Positions 26,529 through 34,799 of a stretch of DNA of 51,118 bases are shown in pieces. The position numbers were made by a program, and so were the translations under genes. The notes under the pieces are model-generated. The model was given only the letters and a program-made list of their open reading frames with translations. It ran no database searches and was not told the DNA's origin. The stretch is taken from the NCBI GenBank assembly GCA_017523785.1, contig JAFWVX010000034.1, forward strand, positions 1 to 51,118. The letters are read 5' to 3'. The stretch comes from Lachnospiraceae bacterium (lineage in GTDB: Bacteria > Bacillota > Clostridia > Lachnospirales > Lachnospiraceae). The first letter of the stretch is position 1; each line of letters begins with the position of its first letter.

Positions 26529-29018
26529 TTGGGGAGAAAGAAGCATACTAAATTATTAATATTTTTATCAATGTTATTTACAGTATTATTTGCTTGCAGT
26601 AATAAAAAAGAGGTTGAGAGCGTTGCTGCTGTCGAAACTACAAATGACAGTAAGCAAGATGATATAGATTTAATTAAGTTCGGCAAGTTTGAGCAGGATG
26701 GCAACGAATCAAACGGCAAGGAGAGTATTGAGTGGATAATTCTTGAGGACACCGGAGAGGATAGGCTACTCATAAGTAAAGATGTTCTCTATGCACTGCC
26801 CTTTGACGACAAAGTATTTTCAAAAGAAAATAATCAAGACTGGGAAAAATCTTCACTTAGGAAATGGCTAAATGAAGATTTTTTTGATGTAGCATTTGAT
26901 GATGAAGAAAAGAAATTTGTCATAGATAGTTATGTGAAGAATGGAAAGATATTTGGAATAAATAATAGCGACGAGCCATCTAGTATGGGTGCAGATACCA
27001 ATGACAAAGTGTATATATTGTCGAAAGATGAGATGAGAAAATATTTGAGCTTTGAAAGTGAAGGCGGCTCTGAGAAGTATTTGGCTAAGGCGAGTAACTA
27101 TGCAAGAAAAATTTTAGATGAAGAAAAGAGCAAAGAGAAGATAGCAGTCTGGCATAAGGAGCAGGACTATGATACTAAAGATGATGCATACACTGAGTAT
27201 TGGCTTAGGTCAACTATCGGTTACACTTTGATGAGTGCGAAGGAATATTTTACTGATATCGTAGATAAAAAAGGACACATATCTAATCATGGTTTTCCAT
27301 ACTATGTTTCAAAGACAGATAAGAGTGACAACAGCACCAAGGAGAGATTTTATAATAGAGGAGTTAGACCAGTAATTAGAATTGCAGGCTCATTTAAAGA
27401 AAAGCAGAGCGAAGTTGCAAAGATAGAAGAGAGTCCAAAGATATATGACATAAAAGATATTTACAAGGCTCATACTGTCAAAAGTTATGCACTTCATAAA
27501 AATTATAAAGACTTTGATTCAGTGGTGCTTGGCTCTTATGAGCAGGACGGCGACATAGCAAATGGCAAAGAAGGCATAGAGTGGCTCGTATTGAAAAAAG
27601 AAAATAGCAGAGCGCTTCTAATGAGCAAATACATTTTAGACTATGTAGAATACAGCAATATTCTTGGCAAGTATACAGTTTGGAAGGATAGTAGGCTTAG
27701 AGCTTGGGCAAATCATGAGTTTTATGATAGTTCATTTAATGAGCAGGAAAAAGTTTTGCTTGCATCTACTAAGATAAAAAATTATGACAACCCAGTGTAT
27801 GGAAATACTTCTGGTGCGATGACCATCGACAAAGTGTTTGCACCGGGCTTTGATGAGTTGATAGAGACATTTGAGATTGACTATGATGATTGTATGAGAG
27901 AACCATACTATGATCAAAAAACAATAGATGACTATAGACTCTTGACAGTGTATACAGACTATGCATTAAAAAAATATAGAAAAGAAAAAAGTAATCATAA
28001 AGCTGACCCGCTTGTAGATTTTTGGCTTAGGAATCAAGGAAGAAGTGGCGAGTCAGTAAATAGTAGGACAAGCAATGCAATGATTGCTAGACAGACTATA
28101 GATTTCAAAGGTTCTGCCTACGATGTATTTCAGTATTCAAGCAACTCAGAGAAAACTATCTCATCAAATCCAAAACTTGGATTTAGACCTTGCCTGTGGA
28201 TTGACTTAAATGTCTTAAATGAATTTGATGGAACAAGTTATGATGCAAAGACAGACAAGATATTTTCAGAAGATATGCCTGAGGCAAAAAAATATAGTTT
28301 TGAAAATATTAATGAAGCGAGAGTTGTAAGTTCTTATAACAACAAAGCGACTATTGCAAATTACGACACTGTAACCTTTGGAACTTATGAGCAAGATGGA
28401 GACATAGACAACGGCAAAGAAAATATTGAGTGGCTCGTGCTTGATAAGAATGATGGAGAATATCTATTGCTTAGCAAGTTTGTTTTGGATTACCATCCAT
28501 TCCATAACAATAAGTTGGAAGGTGTATCTATGTCGTGGAATAATTCAGACATAAGGCTTTGGGCAAATAGTGACTTTATAGACGCAGCATTTTCAGAGGA
28601 AGAGAAAAAACAAATATTGCAGAGCAGTGTTGAAAATACAATAAACGACTATTACAATCTGAGGTCAACTGAAGATAAAGTATTTTTACTTAGTATAGAT
28701 GAGATCGCCAAATATTTCGGAAGCAAGAATGAGAACTATGATGGTAGCACTGTAGAAAATTTTGTAAATATAAATACTAGAGCGATAACATTTGCAACAA
28801 ATTTTGCAAAAAGTAGAGGAGTCATAATTGGAGGCGGAAGTAAACTATTTGCAGATGAAAACTTGTATTCTTGCGCATATTATACCAGAAGTATGAGAAA
28901 TTCAATTTATAACCAGGTGATATATATAAAGGAAAATGGTGCTGATAGTTATGCAGGTGCTGCAGATGCTTGGAAAAGATTCGGCTTTAGACCGGCAATC
29001 AGGGTTTCAAGCAAGTAG
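26529..29018 (+). CDS. Lipoprotein with three DUF6273 domains
   Basis: An 829-residue lipoprotein starting at TTG 26529: basic MGRKKHTK, hydrophobic segment, lipobox LFAC (Cys23). A later in-frame ATG would cut away most of the signal. Three homologous domains follow at about residues 50-290, 330-565 and 610-829. Each opens with a FG-x-(F/Y)EQDG-x2-NGKE-x-IEW motif, continues with W..S.(L/I)R.W.N..F...F..EE, and closes with an (F/V)RP motif (RGVRPVIRI, LGFRPCLWI, FGFRPAIRV). This is the DUF6273 pattern, related in style to C-type-lectin-like and FGE-like surface domains. A role in surface binding is inference. No SD other than the one provided by the upstream repeat is seen. Confidence 0.85.
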   Translation: MGRKKHTKLLIFLSMLFTVLFACSNKKEVESVAAVETTNDSKQDDIDLIKFGKFEQDGNESNGKESIEWIILEDTGEDRLLISKDVLYALPFDDKVFSKENNQDWEKSSLRKWLNEDFFDVAFDDEEKKFVIDSYVKNGKIFGINNSDEPSSMGADTNDKVYILSKDEMRKYLSFESEGGSEKYLAKASNYARKILDEEKSKEKIAVWHKEQDYDTKDDAYTEYWLRSTIGYTLMSAKEYFTDIVDKKGHISNHGFPYYVSKTDKSDNSTKERFYNRGVRPVIRIAGSFKEKQSEVAKIEESPKIYDIKDIYKAHTVKSYALHKNYKDFDSVVLGSYEQDGDIANGKEGIEWLVLKKENSRALLMSKYILDYVEYSNILGKYTVWKDSRLRAWANHEFYDSSFNEQEKVLLASTKIKNYDNPVYGNTSGAMTIDKVFAPGFDELIETFEIDYDDCMREPYYDQKTIDDYRLLTVYTDYALKKYRKEKSNHKADPLVDFWLRNQGRSGESVNSRTSNAMIARQTIDFKGSAYDVFQYSSNSEKTISSNPKLGFRPCLWIDLNVLNEFDGTSYDAKTDKIFSEDMPEAKKYSFENINEARVVSSYNNKATIANYDTVTFGTYEQDGDIDNGKENIEWLVLDKNDGEYLLLSKFVLDYHPFHNNKLEGVSMSWNNSDIRLWANSDFIDAAFSEEEKKQILQSSVENTINDYYNLRSTEDKVFLLSIDEIAKYFGSKNENYDGSTVENFVNINTRAITFATNFAKSRGVIIGGGSKLFADENLYSCAYYTRSMRNSIYNQVIYIKENGADSYAGAADAWKRFGFRPAIRVSSK

Positions 29019-29028
29019 AGACTTAGTT

Positions 29029-29057
29029 TTGCATTAATATTGTAAATGATGTATAAT
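29029..29057 (+). promoter_or_regulatory. Promoter of the SGNH hydrolase-greA-glyS unit
   Basis: TTGCAT (29029-29034), 17-base spacer, TATAAT (29052-29057); predicted start near 29064 with AGGGA before the ATG at 29083. A second TATAAT at 29069-29074 lacks a -35. Confidence 0.65.
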
Positions 29058-29082
29058 TAGAAATATTTTATAATAGGGAATT

Positions 29083-29736
29083 ATGGTCAAATTTGGAATA
29101 AAAAAATTAATGCCATTTATACTTATGATTGCTATTTCATTTAACTGTTATGCAGAGACAGATGTCATATTGGATAGTTCAAACTATGATTTTTATGCCG
29201 ACATGGGACCTGGATTTGCAAGTGAGATGGTAGTGGCGGGTGACTCCTATGCTCAACATTTTTATAAAGATGAAAAGGATCGTGATATAAAAATGCATGG
29301 ATTCTTTAATGAAGGTTTCACGCTTGATATGAATAGGGAGACACTTAGGAGAGCATTTAACTCTTTATATAAAATTATTTTTCTATCTATAAGTGTAAAT
29401 GACAGACATAAGAGTACACATCCAAGTGTGTTTGAAAGTGAACTAAGAGAACTCTTTGACATAGCGGCTAAGACAAATAAGATAGTGCTAATTCATTCTT
29501 ATATGTATTATGATTTGGCGAGTGCTCCAGTTTTTCCATTTTCAACTTATGAGTATGACTCGATGGTGAGAAGTTTGATTTTAGAATATAAAAATGTTTA
29601 CTACATAGATATGAGTGACTGCACTGGAGAAAAATATATGTTGCCAGATGGAGTTCACTACAATAAAAAGTTTAATGATGAGATGTATGACAGAATAAAT
29701 TTGATGATAGACTTAATAAGGAATAAAGTAATATGA
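29083..29736 (+). CDS. Secreted SGNH/GDSL-type hydrolase
   Basis: A 217-residue exported protein: signal peptide (MVKFGIKKLMPFILMIAISF, cleavage after CYA, about residue 23), then a small SGNH fold. Block I VVAGDSYAQHF (about 50-60) carries the Ser nucleophile, block III SISVNDRH (about 105-112) the Asn, and block V DGVHYNKKF (about 189-197) the Asp and His. A likely carbohydrate or peptidoglycan esterase acting outside the cell; substrate unknown. The mature N-terminus carries a DMGPGFASE motif like the GGPG motifs of the secreted protein at 34031. The stop overlaps the greA start (ATGA). Confidence 0.8.
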   Translation: MVKFGIKKLMPFILMIAISFNCYAETDVILDSSNYDFYADMGPGFASEMVVAGDSYAQHFYKDEKDRDIKMHGFFNEGFTLDMNRETLRRAFNSLYKIIFLSISVNDRHKSTHPSVFESELRELFDIAAKTNKIVLIHSYMYYDLASAPVFPFSTYEYDSMVRSLILEYKNVYYIDMSDCTGEKYMLPDGVHYNKKFNDEMYDRINLMIDLIRNKVI

Positions 29737-30254
29737 TGAGTGAAAAGTTAACAAAAGATGATGTAAAAAAAATACAAGATGAGATATTGGAGAGAAAGAC
29801 AGTCCTTAGACCAAAGATTTTGGAAGATGTAAAGACAGCAAGGGCACAAGGCGACCTCTCTGAGAATTTTGAATACTATGCGGCAAGAAAGGCAAATAGA
29901 GAAAACAATTCTCGTATAGAATATTTAGAAAAGATGTTGAAGCATGCCACCATTATAGAAGAGAGTGCAAATGGCGGAGTGAGTCTCAACAACACTGTAA
30001 AAGTAAAATTCGTAGAGGAAGGCATAGATGAATCTGCTTGGGAAGTGGATACATATAAGGTAGTCACATCTATAAGAGCTGACTCTATGAAAAATAAGGT
30101 GAGTATTGAGTCGCCACTTGGTAAGGCACTTTTGTCGCATGTGGTGGATGAGATAGTTAAGGTAGAACTTGAAAACGGCACTGGCTACGAGCTCAAGATT
30201 ATTGAGATCGATAGCACAACTGATAGCAGTGACGACGATATAAAAGCATTTTAA
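29733..30254 (+). CDS. greA: Transcription elongation factor GreA
   Basis: A 173-residue factor that enters the RNA polymerase secondary channel and stimulates cleavage of backtracked RNA. The N-terminal coiled coil shows [22 protein letters not shown] (about 36-57) with the conserved acidic tip Asp/Glu residues, and [12 protein letters not shown]. The C-terminal FKBP-like domain includes [15 protein letters not shown] (about 116-130). ATG overlaps the stop of the secreted hydrolase gene by four bases and glyS follows after 13 bases. Confidence 0.95.
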   Translation: MMSEKLTKDDVKKIQDEILERKTVLRPKILEDVKTARAQGDLSENFEYYAARKANRENNSRIEYLEKMLKHATIIEESANGGVSLNNTVKVKFVEEGIDESAWEVDTYKVVTSIRADSMKNKVSIESPLGKALLSHVVDEIVKVELENGTGYELKIIEIDSTTDSSDDDIKAF

Positions 30255-30267
30255 TATTGGAGGAAGT

Positions 30268-31665
30268 ATGAGTAAAGAGTTTTATACAATGGAAAAAATT
30301 GTAGCACTTTGTAAGAACAGAGGATTTTTATTTCCAGGTTCAGAGATCTATGGGGGTCTTGCGAATTCTTGGGATTACGGAAATCTTGGAGTTGAATTGA
30401 AAAACAATGTGAAGGATGCTTGGAGAAAGAAGTTTGTGCAGGAGTCAAAGTATAATGTAGGTCTTGATTCAGCTATACTTATGAATCCTCAAACTTGGGT
30501 GGCATCAGGTCACCTCGGTTCATTTTCAGATCCACTTATGGATTGTAAAGAATGTAAACAAAGATTTAGAGCAGATAAATTGATAGAGGACTTTGCGAAG
30601 GAGAATAACATAGAACTTACTTCTTCTATTGATGGCTGGTCTCATGAGGAAATGGAGAAGTGGGTGAATGACCACAATGTTCCATGTCCAGGTTGTGGCA
30701 AGCACAACTTCACAGGTATAAGAGAGTTTAATCTTATGTTTAAGACCTTCCAAGGTGTCACTGAAGATGCAAAGAATGTTGTCTACCTTAGACCAGAGAC
30801 AGCTCAAGGTATCTTTGTCAACTTTAAAAATGTGCAGAGAACAAGTAGAAGAAAAATTCCATTTGGTATAGCTCAAGTTGGTAAGTCATTTAGAAATGAG
30901 ATTACACCAGGAAACTTCATTTTCAGAATAAGAGAATTTGAGCAAATGGAGTTAGAGTTCTTCTGTAAGCCAGGAACAGACCTTGAGTGGTTTGAGTATT
31001 GGAGAAAATATTGCATAGATTGGTTACATAATCTTGGATTAAAAGATGAGCAATTAAGGCTTCGTGACCACGATAAAGAGGAGTTATCTTTCTATAGTAA
31101 GGCAACTACAGACATAGAGTTCTTATTCCCATTTGGTTGGGGAGAGTTGTGGGGAATTGCAGATAGAACAGATTATGATTTGTCACAGCATATGAAGGTG
31201 TCTGGTGAAGATTTGCAGTATTTCGACGATGAGACAAATGAGAAATATACTCCTTATGTTATAGAGCCATCACTTGGTGCAGACAGAGTTACACTTGCAT
31301 TTATCTGTGCTGCATATGATGAAGAGGAAGTTGGCGAGGGAGATGTGAGAACAGTTATGCATTTCCATCCAGCAATCGCTCCTATAAAAGTTGCAGTGCT
31401 TCCACTTTCTAAGAAGTTGTCAGAGCCTGCTATGAAGATTTATGATGAGTTATGCAAATATTATATGTGTGACTTTGATGACAAGGGAACAATCGGAAAG
31501 AGATATAGAAGAGAAGATGAGATAGGAACTCCTTACTGCATCACTTATGACTTTGATTCAGAGAATGATCAACAGGTAACTATAAGAGAGAGAGACAGTA
31601 TGGAACAAGTTAGAATCCCAATAGCAGATTTAAAGAATTATTTTGCAGATAAATTTGTGTTCTAA
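30268..31665 (+). CDS. glyS: Glycyl-tRNA synthetase, single-chain type
   Basis: A 465-residue class II aminoacyl-tRNA synthetase of the alpha2 type, charging tRNA-Gly. Motif 1 region [20 protein letters not shown] (about 14-33); a Cys-rich insertion CKECKQRF and CPGCGKHNF that could bind zinc; motif 2 [20 protein letters not shown]; the glycine motif [14 protein letters not shown]; motif 3 [12 protein letters not shown]. The C-terminal anticodon-binding domain begins near 360 ([10 protein letters not shown]). GGAGG lies 5 bases before the ATG. Also called glyQS in species where this single chain replaces the two-subunit enzyme. Confidence 0.97.
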   Translation: MSKEFYTMEKIVALCKNRGFLFPGSEIYGGLANSWDYGNLGVELKNNVKDAWRKKFVQESKYNVGLDSAILMNPQTWVASGHLGSFSDPLMDCKECKQRFRADKLIEDFAKENNIELTSSIDGWSHEEMEKWVNDHNVPCPGCGKHNFTGIREFNLMFKTFQGVTEDAKNVVYLRPETAQGIFVNFKNVQRTSRRKIPFGIAQVGKSFRNEITPGNFIFRIREFEQMELEFFCKPGTDLEWFEYWRKYCIDWLHNLGLKDEQLRLRDHDKEELSFYSKATTDIEFLFPFGWGELWGIADRTDYDLSQHMKVSGEDLQYFDDETNEKYTPYVIEPSLGADRVTLAFICAAYDEEEVGEGDVRTVMHFHPAIAPIKVAVLPLSKKLSEPAMKIYDELCKYYMCDFDDKGTIGKRYRREDEIGTPYCITYDFDSENDQQVTIRERDSMEQVRIPIADLKNYFADKFVF

Positions 31666-31670
31666 AATAA

Positions 31671-33197
31671 ATGAAGGTCTTTATTGAAAAACTTAAAGAG
31701 TCGGCAACATCAATTCTGCCAATAGTTGTAATAGTTTTTCTTATTTCACTTACTAAGTATTTTACACTGTCGAAAAATGAGTTAGTTGTATTCTTTATAT
31801 CGGCAATACTACTTATAATTGGAATGACACTTTTCAACATAGGTGCGAAACTTTCTATGACACCGATGGGCGACTATGCCGGTACAGGACTTATAAAAAC
31901 TAAAAAAATTACACTTATCTTGATAGTGGCATTGCTTATGGGAATACTGGTTACTATTGCAGAGCCAGATTTACTAGTATTGAGTAATCAGGTACAGGAT
32001 GTGATAGACAGTTCGCGTTTCGTAATAAATGTTGGACTCGGCGTTGGTATATTTTTAGTAATAGCTCTATTGAAGGTAATATTCAATAAGCAGTTGTCAG
32101 TCTTGCTATTATTATTTTACCTGTTGTTATTTGCATTGACTGCACTTATGTGTGAGGTTGGTAAAAATAGTTTTGTGCCACTTGCATATGATTCAGGTGG
32201 TGTGACTACAGGACCCATTACTGTGCCATTTGTAATGTCATTTGGTGTTGGAATCGCAGCAACCATAGGTGGAAAGAATAGCAGTGAGAACTCTTTTGGT
32301 TTTGTGGCACTTTGCTCTATAGGACCGATACTAGTTGTTATTATGTCGCTAATATTGTCAAAAGGTGATTTGGCATACACATTGCCTGACTATAGTATGT
32401 CTGCAGTTCTTGCAGAGGGTGTGCTAAATAAACTTGTGCGCGAGTCATTAAATATTATTAAGGCACTTAGTTTCATTTTCATTTTCTTTTTGATTTTGAA
32501 TTTTATGGTAATGAAACTCCCAATGAAAAAATTAATTCAGATAGTAGTTGGAATATTAATTACCTTAGTAGGACTTGTAATTTTCTTGACAACAGCATCA
32601 ATTGGATTTCTCCCAATAGGTTTTAGTCTTGGAAGTCAGTTGGTGAAGGCAAAAGAGGGGGTCCTCGTATTTATATGTTTTATAATAGGCAACACTGTAG
32701 TGCTTGCTGAGCCAGCGATACATGTATTGACTAGCCAGGTTGAAGAAGTGACTGGTGGAAATGTCTCTAGAAAGTCAATGCTCATAGCACTTTCTATCGG
32801 AGTGGGATTTGCAATCGCACTTTCAATATTTAGAATCTTACATGGATTTTCACTTTTATATTATTTGATACCAGGATATTTTATCTCGCTTGCTCTTTCA
32901 CTTTTTGTGCCACCACTATATACATCTATAGCATTTGACTCAGGTGGAGTTGCGAGCGGACCTTTGACATCAACTTTTATACTGCCATTTATGATAGGTG
33001 CCTGTGCAGAGTTTTCAGGTGAAAGCAATGTAATGAGTTTAGCATTTGGTGTTGTATCACTTGTTGCGATGATCCCGCTTATATCAATACAGTTATTAGG
33101 CTTTAGAGCTATAATGGCGAAAGTGGTTAGAGATAGAATTTCTATGAATAGAATACTTAGAGCAGATGATAATCAGATAATTTATTTTGAGAATTAA
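31671..33197 (+). CDS. DUF1538 membrane protein, duplicated
   Basis: A 508-residue polytopic membrane protein made of two related halves (about 1-240 and 255-508). Each half contains a TxAEPxxxVLxxQV motif (TIAEPDLLVLSNQVQ near 95; VLAEPAIHVLTSQVE near 345) and an AFDSGGVxxGPxT-like motif (AYDSGGVTTGPITVPF near 172; AFDSGGVASGPLTSTF near 422). These repeated polar motifs inside the membrane probably line a transport path. It fits DUF1538, whose genes commonly sit beside P-II-like genes, as here. The gene starts 5 bases after glyS without a clear ribosome site, so it may rely on coupling. Substrate unknown. Confidence 0.88.
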   Translation: MKVFIEKLKESATSILPIVVIVFLISLTKYFTLSKNELVVFFISAILLIIGMTLFNIGAKLSMTPMGDYAGTGLIKTKKITLILIVALLMGILVTIAEPDLLVLSNQVQDVIDSSRFVINVGLGVGIFLVIALLKVIFNKQLSVLLLLFYLLLFALTALMCEVGKNSFVPLAYDSGGVTTGPITVPFVMSFGVGIAATIGGKNSSENSFGFVALCSIGPILVVIMSLILSKGDLAYTLPDYSMSAVLAEGVLNKLVRESLNIIKALSFIFIFFLILNFMVMKLPMKKLIQIVVGILITLVGLVIFLTTASIGFLPIGFSLGSQLVKAKEGVLVFICFIIGNTVVLAEPAIHVLTSQVEEVTGGNVSRKSMLIALSIGVGFAIALSIFRILHGFSLLYYLIPGYFISLALSLFVPPLYTSIAFDSGGVASGPLTSTFILPFMIGACAEFSGESNVMSLAFGVVSLVAMIPLISIQLLGFRAIMAKVVRDRISMNRILRADDNQIIYFEN

Positions 33198-33211
33198 TTT
33201 TAAGGAAATAT

Positions 33212-33577
33212 ATGGCAAAAGATAATAAAGGAAAACTTACATCGACAAGAAAATTGAATTTGCTTTTCACTGTGGTTAGAAGGTCAAAGGCAGATTATTA
33301 TATTGACTTGCTTCAAGAGTTTCAAGTGAATGCGCAGATGGTCTTAGTTGGAAATGGAACAACTAAGTCAGCGATATTTTCAGAAGAGATTGGTTCAAAG
33401 GCAATCATCTTGAGCGTCATAACCGATGTAAACCTGCCAAGAGCACTCAAAACTTTAGAAGAAAAGTTTCATGAGCTAAGAGACGGAAAAGGTGTGGCAT
33501 GGACTGTTCCATTTGACAGTGTGATGGGTGTGACATTTTTCAATTTTTTAAGTAACAATAAAAGTAGTATCATATAG
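33212..33577 (+). CDS. P-II-like protein 1
   Basis: A 121-residue protein with a ferredoxin-like P-II core (LLFTVVRRSKADYYIDLLQEF, FHELRDGKGVAWTVPFDSVMG). The uridylylation tyrosine and ordinary T-loop of GlnB are not present; the T-loop zone reads LVGNGTTKSAIFSEE. It therefore belongs to the P-II-like group rather than canonical nitrogen P-II. GlnB-like trimers usually dock on membrane transporters and sense nucleotides. Its position 14 bases after the DUF1538 gene suggests that it regulates that protein (inference). Confidence 0.8.
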   Translation: MAKDNKGKLTSTRKLNLLFTVVRRSKADYYIDLLQEFQVNAQMVLVGNGTTKSAIFSEEIGSKAIILSVITDVNLPRALKTLEEKFHELRDGKGVAWTVPFDSVMGVTFFNFLSNNKSSII

Positions 33578-33585
33578 GGGCGAGT

Positions 33586-33897
33586 ATGAATAACAATGAT
33601 TATAAATTAATAATATGTATTGTAAATGCAGGATTCTCTGGTGAAGTTATGGACATAGCGAGAAGAGAGGGTGCGACAGGTGGAACGATAATTCACGCGA
33701 GAGGAACTGCCAATCCGAATGCAGAGAAAGAATTTCAGATTGCCATAAATCCTGAAAAGGATATGATACTGCTTACTGTGAAAGATGAGATTAAAGATAA
33801 TATACTTAAGGCTATTTACGATGAGGCTGGCTTTGGCACAGATGCAAATGGCGTGGCATTTTCATTGCCTGTCACAAATGTGGTTGGAATCAAATAA
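33586..33897 (+). CDS. P-II-like protein 2
   Basis: A 103-residue P-II fold protein: KLIICIVNAGFSGEVMDIARREGATGGTIIHARGT is the diagnostic beta-alpha-beta start with GATGGTI and HARG, followed by FQIAINPEKDMILLTV and a C-terminal AFSLPVTNVVGI. It differs from its neighbour in the T-loop, so the two may form a heteromeric or alternating pair with the DUF1538 transporter. Starts 8 bases after the first P-II gene. A GGGGCGAG (33578-33585) precedes the start and partly resembles the repeat family, but it also serves as the ribosome site. Confidence 0.85.
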   Translation: MNNNDYKLIICIVNAGFSGEVMDIARREGATGGTIIHARGTANPNAEKEFQIAINPEKDMILLTVKDEIKDNILKAIYDEAGFGTDANGVAFSLPVTNVVGIK

Positions 33898-33903
33898 TAT
33901 TTA

Positions 33904-33968
33904 CCACAATTCTGCCACTAATTGACTAAATCCTACCACTTAACATTTTTGAGATTTGATTTTATAAT
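33904..33968 (+). promoter_or_regulatory. Promoter with phased CCAC boxes upstream of the GGPG protein
   Basis: TTAACA (33940-33945), 17-base spacer, TATAAT (33963-33968). Upstream are three direct CCAC boxes (33904-33907, 33915-33918, 33936-33939) in the contexts TACCACAA, TGCCACTA and TACCACTT, spaced 11 and 21 bases, that is one and two helical turns. The layout suits an activator that binds direct repeats, but that is inference. Confidence 0.5.
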
Positions 33969-34030
33969 GACACCATAAGATTAAAAAATATTTGAGCGAA
34001 ATTCTCAAAACAAAATAGAGAGGTGTCAAA

Positions 34031-34654
34031 ATGAAAAGAAAAAATAATGTAAATGTAATATCAAATTCAACAGTAGCAACAGTTGTATTATCAGCATTAG
34101 CAATGACTTTATTATCAATACTTCTTATGGCAGGTGCAAGTTTTGCTAAGTCAGTAGAGATTGGTGATGAGTTCGGTGGTCCTGGAATAGGAATGGCAGA
34201 TTCTACTTGGGACGGTTCTATCACAAATAGAATTTATGGTTACGGCAACATAAATGGTATCGTAGGTAACGAAGTTGTAGAGTCAAATGCATTATGGTCA
34301 AATGGACCTACAAGTTACACAGAGTATACTGATGACAACCCTATCGACCACTATTTGATAGATATGGGTCCACAGAGTGCAAGTAATGCAGCCTACAGTC
34401 TCCATTTTATAAATGACGGCGGTCCTGGAATGAATGTTCAGTCAAATGCCTTAGGAAGTCCAATGGTTTATAATGATGGCGGTCCTGGATTCACAGTTTC
34501 TGGCCTCAGCGGAACAGAGAATGTATATGTAGATTATGGGCCAAAAGCAGTTGATTCAAGCGTAAATCCAAGCGATTATGTGAAATTATTGACTATGAAG
34601 CCTGGTGATTTCACATTTGCAGGTGGCTCAAAGGTTGATAAGTTAGGTAAATAG
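34031..34654 (+). CDS. Secreted protein with repeated GGPG-type motifs
   Basis: A 207-residue exported protein: long signal peptide with basic start (MKRKNNVNVISNS), hydrophobic core (VVLSALAMTLLSILLMAG), and cleavage near SFA (about residue 39). The mature chain contains no cysteine and repeats a D/F-x-GP motif: EFGGPGIGM, IDMGPQSA, NDGGPGMNV, NDGGPGFTV, VDYGPKAV. I do not recognise a family. The related DMGPG motif occurs at the mature N-terminus of the SGNH hydrolase at 29083, so the two could share a processing or modification step. It has its own promoter; GAGAGG lies before the ATG. Confidence 0.8.
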   Translation: MKRKNNVNVISNSTVATVVLSALAMTLLSILLMAGASFAKSVEIGDEFGGPGIGMADSTWDGSITNRIYGYGNINGIVGNEVVESNALWSNGPTSYTEYTDDNPIDHYLIDMGPQSASNAAYSLHFINDGGPGMNVQSNALGSPMVYNDGGPGFTVSGLSGTENVYVDYGPKAVDSSVNPSDYVKLLTMKPGDFTFAGGSKVDKLGK

Positions 34655-34700
34655 CGAAGAGGCGAGCACTAATAAAATATAGCAAAAATTATAGAATTTA

Positions 34701-34709
34701 TGATATAAT
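34701..34709 (+). promoter_or_regulatory. Extended -10 promoter candidate for tig
   Basis: TGATATAAT, perfect extended -10, with no clear -35. Its predicted start falls inside the hairpin at 34708-34728. Confidence 0.4.
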
Positions 34710-34730
34710 AGAACGGTATTGCCGTTCTAT
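34708..34730 (+). terminator. Hairpin between the GGPG gene and tig
   Basis: ATAGAACGG / CCGTTCTAT perfect stem with a TATTG loop, followed by a weak T tract (TATTTTG). Probably the terminator of the GGPG protein gene, overlapping the tig promoter. Confidence 0.6.
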
Positions 34731-34799
34731 TATTTTGCCATATAGAAAGACCTGCGAACGGATAGTTTTAATTGTCTAATATAATTAAGGAGATAATAC

